From Ferruginibacter sp. (GTDB lineage Bacteria > Bacteroidota > Bacteroidia > Chitinophagales > Chitinophagaceae): DNA of 32,217 nucleotides. Under the pieces are notes generated by a model. That model saw only the letters and a program-made list of their open reading frames with translations, was not told the origin of the DNA and made no database searches. Where the stretch lies: the NCBI GenBank assembly GCA_017988335.1, contig JAGNRZ010000017.1, positions 1-32,217 on the forward strand, read 5' to 3'. A program made the position numbers and the translations under genes. Positions 25,872 through 32,217 of this stretch are shown here, in pieces. Within the stretch, counting starts at the first letter, position 1. Each line of letters opens with the position of its first letter.

Positions 25872-26279
25872 CTAAAATGCTCTATTTTCCTTTACCCAAT
25901 TTTTTATATAATCTGCTATTTCGGTAGTTGGTGTGCCCGGTGCAAAAAGTTTGCCCACCCCCAATTCATTTAAAGCTTTCATATCATCATCGGGTATTAT
26001 TCCACCACCAGTAAGCAATACATCATTCATTTCTTTTTGTTTCATTAATGCAATTACTTTAGGAAAAACCGTGTTGTGTGCACCACTTAAAATGCTTATG
26101 CCAATAGCATCCACATCTTCTTGCAATGCAGCATTTACAACCATTTCAGGCGTTTGGCGTAAGCCTGTGTATATCACTTCCATACCTGCATCTCGTAATG
26201 CGGTGGCAATTACCTTTGCTCCCCGGTCGTGGCCATCTAAACCAACTTTAGCAATTAAAACTCTTATCGGTCTGTTCAT
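25872..26279 (-). CDS. Stand-alone cobalamin-binding (methylmalonyl-CoA mutase C-terminal-like) protein
   Basis: This 135-residue protein is a complete B12-binding domain of the mutase type. It has the base-off motif DxHxxG in LDGHDRG (Asp15, His17, Gly20), the ISILSGAHN segment, and the [12 protein letters not shown] loop that contacts the nucleotide tail. In larger methylmalonyl-CoA mutases this domain is the C-terminus of the catalytic chain; here it is a separate polypeptide. It probably belongs to a split mutase (methylmalonyl-, ethylmalonyl-, or isobutyryl-CoA type) whose catalytic chain is outside the window. It lies just downstream of gltX on the same strand, with a gap of 29 bases. 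Confidence 0.88.
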   Translation of the reverse strand: MNRPIRVLIAKVGLDGHDRGAKVIATALRDAGMEVIYTGLRQTPEMVVNAALQEDVDAIGISILSGAHNTVFPKVIALMKQKEMNDVLLTGGGIIPDDDMKALNELGVGKLFAPGTPTTEIADYIKNWVKENRAF

Positions 26280-26306
26280 ACTTCAAATTAAGAATTAATA
26301 ATTAAC

Positions 26307-26324
26307 AATTAGGAATTAAAAATG
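26307..26324 (+). repeat. 18-base repeat, copy 1, at the gltX 3' end
   Basis: AATTAGGAATTAAAAATG occurs here on the plus strand. Its reverse complement on the gltX strand supplies the last codons (IFNS) and the stop codon. The identical sequence in inverted orientation is at 26734-26751. Neighbouring bases 26285-26306 are related TTAATTAA-type repeats. Confidence 0.8.
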
Positions 26325-27838
26325 TCCAAAGCATAGTTTATTCTTATTATTGTTTCTTCTTTTCCAATAATTGCTGCAATATCAAAAACTGGAGGCCCAA
26401 ATTTTTCGCCAACCAACATTATTCTAAACGGTAATTGCAACTCACCTGCTTTTATATTTTTTGCAGTTGCTATTTCTTTAAAACTGTTTTCAATAGAAAC
26501 AGCATCCCAATTTCCTAAACTATTTAATATTGAAATCCAATCTACAAAAAAACTATTTTTATCTGCATTCCATTTTGGTTTTACTGCATCCGCATCTAAT
26601 ATTTCTGGTGCTATATAAAAAAACGATGCTTGTGAATAAAAATCAGTTAACAATGTACATCTTTCTTTTACCAAATTTAAAATCACTTCGAATTTAGCAT
26701 TATCATCTATTATAATACCCTTAGCCGCAAAATCATTTTTAATTCCTAATTCGTAATTTTTAGTTTCTAACTTTTTAATCCACTCCGCATTAAACCACTT
26801 TGCTTTTTCATAATCAAATTTTGCACCAGCACTATGCACTCTTTCCAAACTAAAATTTTCAATTAATTCTTCTTTAGTAAATAATTCTTGCTCTGTGCCT
26901 GCATTCCAGCCAAGCATAGCTAATAAATTAATAAAGGCTTCTGGTAAAAATCCTTTTTCTTTAAAGCCCTCTGTCAATTCATTGTTTTTTGGGTCAAGCC
27001 AATTCATGGCAAAAACAGGAAAGCCGTATTTTGCCCCATCTCTTTTACTTAACTTTCCACTAGGGCCTAATATTAATGGCAAATGAGCCCACTTAGGCAT
27101 TTTATCTAACCCAAATAAATATTTCCAAAGCAACACATGCACAGGAGCACTTGGCAACCATTCCTCACCTCTAAAAGCATGAGTAATTTTCATAAAATAA
27201 TCATCTACCACTACTGCTAAATGATAGGTTGGCATTCCATCTGCTTTCAACAACACTTTATCATCTACCAAGCCAGTTTCATTTTTTATTTCGCCACGTA
27301 TAATATCTTCAAAGCTTACAATTTCGTTCTCTGGCATTTTAATTCGTACCACATACTTTGTTCCAGCGTCCATTAATTCTTTTACTTCTTCTGGCAAAAG
27401 CGTTAACGAATTTTTCATTTTCATTCTCAATGTATGGTCGTACTGTGGGCTAGGATTTTTTTCACTCTTAAATTCACTCCTCATTTTTTCCAATTCTTCA
27501 GGCGTATCAAAAGCATAATAAGCATGCCCATCAGCAACTAACTTTTCGGCATATTGCTTATAAATTCCTTGCTCTTTACGTTCACTTTGGCGGTAAGGAC
27601 CATAGTTACCACCATGCAGTGGGCTTTCATCTGGCTCAATACCACACCACTTTAAACAATCAAAAATATATTGCTCTGCACCAGCTACAAACCTTGTTTG
27701 GTCAGTATCTTCAATACGAACAATAAAATCGCCACCATGTTTTTTGGCAAATAAATAATTATACAAAACGGTTCTTACCCCACCTAAATGCAAACCACCA
27801 GTTGGGCTTGGTGCAAAACGTACTCTAACTTTACTCAT
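26309..27838 (-). CDS. gltX: Glutamyl-tRNA synthetase
   Basis: GltX charges tRNA-Glu with glutamate using ATP. The class I signature appears as FAPSPTGGLHLGG (residues 8-20, the HIGH motif as HLGG) and the KMSKS equivalent as KLSKRDG (about residue 260). The start is set at ATG 27838, giving 509 residues; a longer frame from 27886 uses TTG and crosses the promoter and a repeat, so it is rejected. C-terminal anticodon-binding residues follow. An apparent insertion at about residues 358-367, containing NYELGIKN, is encoded by an 18-base repeat, and another inverted copy covers the extreme C-terminus and stop. Function is expected to be normal because the gene is essential and intact. Confidence 0.95.
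   Translation of the reverse strand: MSKVRVRFAPSPTGGLHLGGVRTVLYNYLFAKKHGGDFIVRIEDTDQTRFVAGAEQYIFDCLKWCGIEPDESPLHGGNYGPYRQSERKEQGIYKQYAEKLVADGHAYYAFDTPEELEKMRSEFKSEKNPSPQYDHTLRMKMKNSLTLLPEEVKELMDAGTKYVVRIKMPENEIVSFEDIIRGEIKNETGLVDDKVLLKADGMPTYHLAVVVDDYFMKITHAFRGEEWLPSAPVHVLLWKYLFGLDKMPKWAHLPLILGPSGKLSKRDGAKYGFPVFAMNWLDPKNNELTEGFKEKGFLPEAFINLLAMLGWNAGTEQELFTKEELIENFSLERVHSAGAKFDYEKAKWFNAEWIKKLETKNYELGIKNDFAAKGIIIDDNAKFEVILNLVKERCTLLTDFYSQASFFYIAPEILDADAVKPKWNADKNSFFVDWISILNSLGNWDAVSIENSFKEIATAKNIKAGELQLPFRIMLVGEKFGPPVFDIAAIIGKEETIIRINYALDIFNS
26734..26751 (-). repeat. 18-base repeat, copy 2, inside gltX
   Basis: On the minus (coding) strand this reads AATTAGGAATTAAAAATG and encodes ELGIKN within a KNYELGIKNDF segment. 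It is an exact inverted copy of the sequence at 26307-26324. Confidence 0.8.
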
Positions 27839-27842
27839 GCTG

Positions 27843-27850
27843 CAAAGATA
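27843..27850 (-). promoter_or_regulatory. Probable -7 box TATCTTTG of gltX
   Basis: On the minus strand TATCTTTG matches TAnnTTTG and ends four bases before the gltX ATG at 27838, which predicts a leaderless or nearly leaderless transcript. Confidence 0.6.
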
Positions 27851-27898
27851 AGTTGCCTCAACCCCTAAAGGGGCTTTAACTCTCAAATTTTTTTACTT

Positions 27899-27906
27899 TA
27901 CTTTTG
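27899..27906 (+). promoter_or_regulatory. Probable -7 box TACTTTTG of the deacetylase gene
   Basis: TACTTTTG fits TAnnTTTG and lies 55 bases before the ATG at 27962, facing away from the gltX box about 50 bases away. The gap also contains CCCCTAAAGGGG (27862-27873) and TCCCTTTTGGGA, two short GC-rich inverted repeats. Confidence 0.4.
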
Positions 27907-27961
27907 TTTAGGTAAGATTCTTATACAGTTTTATAAAAGTCCCTTTTGGGAATTGGGTATT

Positions 27962-28654
27962 ATGACAGCAATTGCACCGCATTTTTGGCAAAAAAGAAAA
28001 AAATCCATCTTTAATTTTTTAAAGAGAGATTTATACTTTGTAAAAACTCCATGGTGGATAAAGAAGCTTTACTCAAATTGTGTGTGGGATATAAAAACAA
28101 ATGAAAAAGTTTTGTACATCACATTTGATGATGGGCCACACCCAACTATTACACCATTTGTTTTACAAGAATTAAATAAGTACAATGCAAAAGCCACTTT
28201 TTTTTTAATAGGCGATAATGCAAAAAAATATCCTACAATACTGCAACAAATAATTGATGAAGGTCATGCAATTGGCAATCATACCATGCATCACCTCAAT
28301 GGCTGGAAAACGAGTGACGAAATATATGTGAACGACATTAAAGATGCTGAGCAATATATTTCTTCAAATCTTTTTAGACCACCTTACGGACGAATATCTA
28401 AGAAACAAATTCAAGCACTCACCACTCACCACTCACCACTCACAATAATCATGTGGAATATTTTAGCTGGTGATTGGGAACAAAGCTTATCTCCACAAAA
28501 ATGTTTTAATCAAATAAAAAATAAAATTTATCCTGGAGCAATTGTAGTTTTTCATGATAGTGAAAAAGCAAAAGAAAGAATGAAGTTTGCTTTTTCTAAA
28601 TTATTGCAATATGCAGCACAGCAGGGCTATAGTTTTAAGAGCATTGTGGCTTGA
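27962..28654 (+). CDS. Polysaccharide deacetylase (NodB/CE4 family)
   Basis: This 230-residue protein carries the CE4 motifs: ITFDDGPHP (53-61, metal ligand Asp57), GNHTMHH (105-111, ligands His107 and His111), LFRPPYGR (137-144), and IVVFHDS (194-200). It removes N- or O-acetyl groups from polysaccharide, with peptidoglycan or a capsule polymer as likely substrate; it has no clear signal peptide. The ATG at 27962 gives about 24 residues ahead of the conserved YFVKTPWW start, so the real start is uncertain. Four tandem CACTCAC copies (28416-28443) encode LTTHHSPLT between the RPPYGR motif and IIMWNIL. A change in copy number not divisible by three would break the frame. Confidence 0.88.
   Translation: MTAIAPHFWQKRKKSIFNFLKRDLYFVKTPWWIKKLYSNCVWDIKTNEKVLYITFDDGPHPTITPFVLQELNKYNAKATFFLIGDNAKKYPTILQQIIDEGHAIGNHTMHHLNGWKTSDEIYVNDIKDAEQYISSNLFRPPYGRISKKQIQALTTHHSPLTIIMWNILAGDWEQSLSPQKCFNQIKNKIYPGAIVVFHDSEKAKERMKFAFSKLLQYAAQQGYSFKSIVA
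28416..28443 (+). repeat. Tandem heptanucleotide repeat, four copies of CACTCAC
   Basis: Four perfect head-to-tail copies of CACTCAC lie inside the deacetylase coding sequence and encode LTTHHSPLT-like residues. The unit length of 7 is not a multiple of 3. Confidence 0.9.
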
Positions 28655-28671
28655 GTTAGGACAAAAAAATA

Positions 28672-28701
28672 GGGCCTGAGTAGAAACTCTGGCCCGTTTT
28701 T
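28672..28701. terminator. Terminator after the deacetylase gene, probably bidirectional
   Basis: GGGCC then GAGT (28672-28681) pairs with ACTC and GGCCC (28686-28695) around AGAA with one T-T mismatch. It is followed by TTTTT (28697-28701) on the plus strand and, read on the minus strand, by a run of T after a short TA. This suits the convergent lipoprotein gene ending at 28778. Confidence 0.85.
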
Positions 28702-28777
28702 AATCCGTACCCTATGAAAACTTTGCTAAGATAAAGCGACTTTTTAAAAAAAACAATTTTTTTTAAAATTTTTTATT

Positions 28778-29680
28778 TTATAATGTAATAGGATAAGCTA
28801 CTCCATTAACATATAATATCGCTTGATTGTCGCAATCTCCGTTTCCGTAGTCTAATAAGGCTTCTCTACCATCTCTTACTAAATGCACTGTACCCTTTAC
28901 TATCCAGCGGCAGGTAAATTTCTTTATTAAAGGCTCTTGTACACCAGCCGCCCAAGTATGACCTGCTGAATTTGAACCTCTTGCACCACCAGTAATTTTA
29001 TAAACATCATCTATTGGGTAGTTAGGAGTGCCATTACCAGCAATTTGCAGCCCATTTTTGGTACTATTCCATTTTTTCCAACGGTTACTAGCTACGTTAA
29101 TAATTTTACCTTCTAATACGGTTATTTTCCAGCCTTGCATATTACTTGTGCTAGTATTTTCTGTAATATGAGTACCCTCAATTTTTAGGCTATCTACCTG
29201 ATAGTTAATAAATGTAGTAGAAACCTTTGCACCAGGCACTAGCATTCTGTTGGTATAAATTGATACTATTTTACCCTTTCTAAATTTTCCATCTCTACCC
29301 AAGCAACCATTACCAAAGTCTACCGTTACTGTTTTTGGAAAAACTCCTGGAATATTTGGCACTACAGTTACTGTAAAGCAACGGCCTCTAGTGTTAGTAG
29401 TAGCACCCAATTCACCTAAGCCAGATACGTTTGAACCTAAACCCAAATCTTCTCCAGCATCAGCCGCATTAATACTACCTGTAATGTTAAATACATCATC
29501 AAATTGCTCTTCCATTTGTGCATCTTCTCTAGAGGCTTCTAGAGTGGCAGCTAGCTCCTCAGTGGGGGTTAATGGGGTTACCGTTGTTACAACATCTTCT
29601 TTTTTACAACTAGTAAAAACTAGTGTAGCAAAAAGGGTAAAAGCTGTTAACCCTTTTGTAAGTTTAAATGTTTTTTTCAT
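28778..29680 (-). CDS. Lipoprotein of unknown function
   Basis: This 300-residue protein has a signal peptide with the lipobox cysteine at residue 25 (LVFTSC) followed by KKED, which favours surface or outer-membrane placement. An acidic segment (about 40-75, EELAATLEASREDAQMEEQF) precedes a beta-rich domain. That domain contains VTVDFGNGCLGRDGKFRKGKI and, near the end, LDYGNGDCDNQAILYVNGVAYPITL, two related YGNG/FGNG-C motifs. I do not recognise a family with known function. It is monocistronic, divergent from the TatD gene with a 100-base gap, and followed by AT-rich hairpins. No catalytic motif was seen. Confidence 0.78.
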   Translation of the reverse strand: MKKTFKLTKGLTAFTLFATLVFTSCKKEDVVTTVTPLTPTEELAATLEASREDAQMEEQFDDVFNITGSINAADAGEDLGLGSNVSGLGELGATTNTRGRCFTVTVVPNIPGVFPKTVTVDFGNGCLGRDGKFRKGKIVSIYTNRMLVPGAKVSTTFINYQVDSLKIEGTHITENTSTSNMQGWKITVLEGKIINVASNRWKKWNSTKNGLQIAGNGTPNYPIDDVYKITGGARGSNSAGHTWAAGVQEPLIKKFTCRWIVKGTVHLVRDGREALLDYGNGDCDNQAILYVNGVAYPITL

Positions 29681-29731
29681 AATATTTTTTTTAATTAAGG
29701 TGAATAAATACAGCGGTATGACTTAAGTTGA

Positions 29732-29754
29732 TAACAATCGTTTAACCATTGTTA
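29732..29754. promoter_or_regulatory. Inverted repeat in a divergent promoter region
   Basis: TAACAAT (29732-29738) and ATTGTTA (29748-29754) are perfect complements around a 9-base spacer in the space between the lipoprotein and TatD genes. The spacing fits either a dimeric regulator site or a weak hairpin; neither is shown. Confidence 0.3.
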
Positions 29755-29780
29755 AAAATTTTATTCAATTTTGCAGTGTT

Positions 29781-30533
29781 ATGATGATAGACACACATTG
29801 CCATTTATACTCTACAGAGTTTGATAGCGACAGAAACGAAATGTTACAAAGAGCTGAACAAGAGGGTGTTCAAAAATTTTATTTGCCTGCAATAGATAGC
29901 ACCACACATGATGCTATGATTGAATTAGAAAATAGCAATAAAAAATGTATTGCCATGATGGGGTTGCACCCTTGCAGTGTAAAAGAAAATTATAAAGAGG
30001 AGCTACAAATAGTAGAAGAATGGTTTACTAAAAGAAATTTTGTAGCCGTAGGCGAAATTGGACTTGATTTTTATTGGGATAAAACATTTGTAAAAGAGCA
30101 GTACGAAAGTTTTAATTGTCAAATAGAATTAGCTATTAAAAAGAATGTGCCCATTGTAATACATACCCGTAATGCCATGCAGGAAACCATTAATGTAGTA
30201 AAAAAGCATAAAAATGTAAGAGGCATTTTTCATTGCTTTAGTGGTAGTTACGAGAGTGCTAAAGAAATTATTAAAGCAGGGTTTTATTTAGGTATTGGTG
30301 GTGTAGTAACCTATAAAAATGCAGGCTTGGCCGAAGTATTGCAAAAAATAAATTTACAACATTTGGTTTTAGAAACCGATGCTCCATACCTTACACCTGT
30401 GCCGTTTAGAGGAAAAAGAAATGAAAGTAGCTATCTAAAATATATAGTTGAAAAAATTGCTGAAATAAAAAATGTAACGGTAGAAGAAGTAGTTGAGGTT
30501 ACGTCTACAAATGCGTTATTTCTTTTAACCTGA
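29781..30533 (+). CDS. TatD-family metal-dependent DNase/hydrolase
   Basis: This 250-residue TIM-barrel hydrolase has the TatD signature: DTHCHL (residues 4-9), metal ligand Glu92 in VGEIGLDFYWD, VIHTRNA (His128), GIFHCFSG (His151) and LVLETDAPYLTP (Asp200). TatD enzymes are deoxyribonucleases with 3'-to-5' exonuclease activity linked to DNA repair or degradation; individual substrates vary. The second ATG at 29784 is an equally possible start. Upstream, CAATTTTG resembles the -7 box and ends eight bases before the start. Confidence 0.93.
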   Translation: MMIDTHCHLYSTEFDSDRNEMLQRAEQEGVQKFYLPAIDSTTHDAMIELENSNKKCIAMMGLHPCSVKENYKEELQIVEEWFTKRNFVAVGEIGLDFYWDKTFVKEQYESFNCQIELAIKKNVPIVIHTRNAMQETINVVKKHKNVRGIFHCFSGSYESAKEIIKAGFYLGIGGVVTYKNAGLAEVLQKINLQHLVLETDAPYLTPVPFRGKRNESSYLKYIVEKIAEIKNVTVEEVVEVTSTNALFLLT

Positions 30534-30704
30534 GATATTTTGATGTAGTATTTACAATATTAGGTTATAAAAAAATCTATATTTAGATATTAAAGAAACA
30601 ATTGACTTCTTTTTTCAATAAACGTTTTCTCTTTAATTTTTATAAAATAATATGTGGTTTATACAGGGATCTTTTACGCATATAAAATAGAATATATATT
30701 TCAT

Positions 30705-30712
30705 TATCTTTA
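30705..30712 (+). promoter_or_regulatory. Possible -7 box TATCTTTA of the final gene
   Basis: TATCTTTA differs from TAnnTTTG at the last base and lies about 62 bases before the ATG at 30775. The 241-base gap (30534-30774) is otherwise very AT-rich and shows no other feature. Confidence 0.3.
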
Positions 30713-30774
30713 AACCCAATAATTATAAAAAAATTAATAATGTATTCTTTTTTGTTAGTTTATAAAAAAATGGT

Positions 30775-32217
30775 ATGAAATCATTATTATTATTACTTCT
30801 GCACTTAGGAATATATTTGAGTATGTACTCTCAAACTTTAACATTAAACCCATCTTATCAAAGCATTGGTATTTGTATTACTGATATTGGAAATGCCGAT
30901 AGTTGCAAAATAGAATATAAAAAACAATCTTCAACCAAATGGGTTACTGGTTTTTCTCCCGATAAGATTATTCTTTCTGGTAGTTCACAGTTTAGGGGTA
31001 GTCTTTTTTTGTTAGAAGAAAGTACTAAATACGATGTTCAACTAACAATTTATACTACTGGTATTGCAAGTAAATTACCCATATCTACAACTTCTACATT
31101 ATCTAGCCCTAATTTTAAAGCAGGTAATAATATTAAATGGGTTTCACCAAATGGTAAAGGAAACTTATATACGGAAGAAAATCCAGGTAATATTACAACA
31201 TTGTTTTCCTCTGGACTTGTGGAATGTGGCACTACAATATTTCTTACAAATGGGGTGTTTACTCAAAATGGTCTTAATTTAAATATAACAACTAATTGTA
31301 CAGAAGCTACACCTATTTGTATTATGGCAGCACCAGGGGCTAAACCAATAGTAGATGGAGGTATAAGTACGGCGTTAGTATGGAAACAACATCCATCTGA
31401 TTCAAAACTTTTTTCGGCAGCTATACCCAGCACTGCGGCCTATTCAACTTTGTGTATTCTTGATAATGCTGCTTTATATGCTTACCCTTCTCTAACTCCT
31501 AAAACTTTTCTAGGTGGATACAATTTATCTGCACTTAATTTCGGGTATGATGGTTTTGTAAGAGATGGCAATACAATATGGATAAAAACAAATGCAGGAA
31601 TTAATCCAAACACATCGTCTGTCACACTTTCAACCGCATTTTGTTTTTTAACTGTATATGGTAAAAATAATAATGCTTATTTAAAAGTTAAGGGTATAGA
31701 GTTTAAGCATTTTGGTAAACCAATCCTTAACGCAGGAGGAGCGTATAGTGCCACCGTATTTGATATTAGAAATGCTCATTTTGTATATTTTGATAGTTGT
31801 AAGTTTTTGTATAACACAAGTAATATTTCATTTAGTAGTCAATGCAACAATCTGTTTATTCAAAATTCTACATTTAAGCATGATGTAGGAAAGTGGAGCC
31901 ATGCAATGATAAAAAAATCTCTTTTTTATGTACACAATTTCTTGAATTCAATTGCCACATCAAGAGGAAGAGCTATTGAGGAAGCTGCAATTTTTTCTGA
32001 TCTTGGTAAGAACATAACAGTTCGATATAATATTTTTGACGGTATGAATAGTGGTATTGCAGGCTCTTATGATCGAGGATTAAATGAAGATGTGGATATT
32101 TATGAAAATACATTCGTTGATAACTTTGATGCAATAGAGTGTGATGGCTATTGGACAAACTTAAGAGTTTGGAAAAACGAAATTATTAGGCCTATGGCTG
32201 GAATATCTGCTGCACCC
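30775..32217 (+). CDS. Secreted protein with a beta-helix-like repeat region, 3' partial
   Basis: An open frame from ATG at 30775 runs without a stop to the right edge (481 codons). It starts with a Sec signal peptide (MKSLLLLLLHLGIYLSMYSQ). The N-terminal part (about 21-115) looks fibronectin-like, with SCKIEYKKQSSTKWVTG and YDVQLTIYTTG. The later part (about 150-481) has repeating short beta strands such as IRNAHFVYFDSCKFLYN, NNLFIQNSTFKHD, NITVRYNIFDG and VDIYENTFVDNFDAIE. This is the layout of right-handed parallel beta-helix proteins (pectate-lyase-like fold). Substrate and any T9SS tail lie beyond the edge. No catalytic residues can be assigned. Confidence 0.82.
   Translation, partial: MKSLLLLLLHLGIYLSMYSQTLTLNPSYQSIGICITDIGNADSCKIEYKKQSSTKWVTGFSPDKIILSGSSQFRGSLFLLEESTKYDVQLTIYTTGIASKLPISTTSTLSSPNFKAGNNIKWVSPNGKGNLYTEENPGNITTLFSSGLVECGTTIFLTNGVFTQNGLNLNITTNCTEATPICIMAAPGAKPIVDGGISTALVWKQHPSDSKLFSAAIPSTAAYSTLCILDNAALYAYPSLTPKTFLGGYNLSALNFGYDGFVRDGNTIWIKTNAGINPNTSSVTLSTAFCFLTVYGKNNNAYLKVKGIEFKHFGKPILNAGGAYSATVFDIRNAHFVYFDSCKFLYNTSNISFSSQCNNLFIQNSTFKHDVGKWSHAMIKKSLFYVHNFLNSIATSRGRAIEEAAIFSDLGKNITVRYNIFDGMNSGIAGSYDRGLNEDVDIYENTFVDNFDAIECDGYWTNLRVWKNEIIRPMAGISAAP

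Noticed and set aside
25933..26298. 121-residue plus-strand frame opposite the B12-binding gene
   Set aside because: It is the antisense of a gene with clear B12 motifs and resembles no protein family I know.
31064..31282. 72-residue plus-strand frame in the last gene
   Set aside because: It lies in a different frame from the open reading frame that begins at 30775 and has a signal peptide; it is a shadow.
1..32217. CRISPR array, insertion sequence, prophage or active defence island
   Set aside because: No regularly spaced direct repeats, transposase, integrase or phage structural genes were seen; the only defence-like locus is the decayed nucleotidyltransferase cassette.

Overview
The window is a stretch of an AT-rich Bacteroidota chromosome, most like the Chitinophagaceae and relatives. 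This rests on gliding genes gldF and gldG, type IX secretion (T9SS) C-terminal sorting tails of both kinds, a PorP/SprF-family protein, a MurF-alanine racemase fusion, LytTR signalling, and promoters with a TAnnTTTG -7 box instead of sigma-70 elements. I cannot fix the genus. No tRNA, rRNA, CRISPR array, insertion sequence or prophage was seen.

Layout. 1-312: the end of a T9SS cargo gene and its terminator. 362-6256: a tightly packed run, gldF-gldG-terC-murF/alr, with overlapping or nearly touching genes. 6257-6428: a gap filled by a long imperfect inverted repeat, then lspA (lipoprotein signal peptidase) followed on the same strand by three lipoprotein genes, two of them paralogous. A bidirectional terminator separates these from fumC on the minus strand. 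11884-14833: a secreted M12B-like metalloprotease with a T9SS tail, a perfect-palindrome terminator, and an NlpC/P60 lipoprotein. Converging on these from the minus strand is an enoyl-CoA hydratase gene, preceded by a decayed two-gene cassette (small FEEQE-type protein plus nucleotidyltransferase) that carries several in-frame stops but no frameshift.

16462-22011: a surface module of a secreted unknown protein, a 1037-residue Ig-repeat protein with a type B T9SS tail, and a PorP/SprF-OmpA fusion. 22040-25868: a signalling operon made of a 39-residue single-span membrane protein, a propeller histidine kinase and a LytTR response regulator. 25872-27838 (minus): a stand-alone cobalamin-binding mutase subunit and gltX, which contains two inverted copies of an 18-base repeat. 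27962 to the end: a polysaccharide deacetylase with four tandem heptanucleotide copies in its coding sequence, a lipoprotein, a TatD-family nuclease and, running off the right edge, a secreted protein that looks like a beta-helix.

Much of the window serves the cell envelope: gliding and T9SS export, peptidoglycan precursors and remodelling, lipoprotein maturation, and surface proteins. Housekeeping metabolism (fumC, gltX, enoyl-CoA hydratase, B12 mutase subunit) is interspersed. The least expected items are the decayed nucleotidyltransferase cassette, the microprotein joined to the kinase, and the repeats inside gltX and the deacetylase gene.
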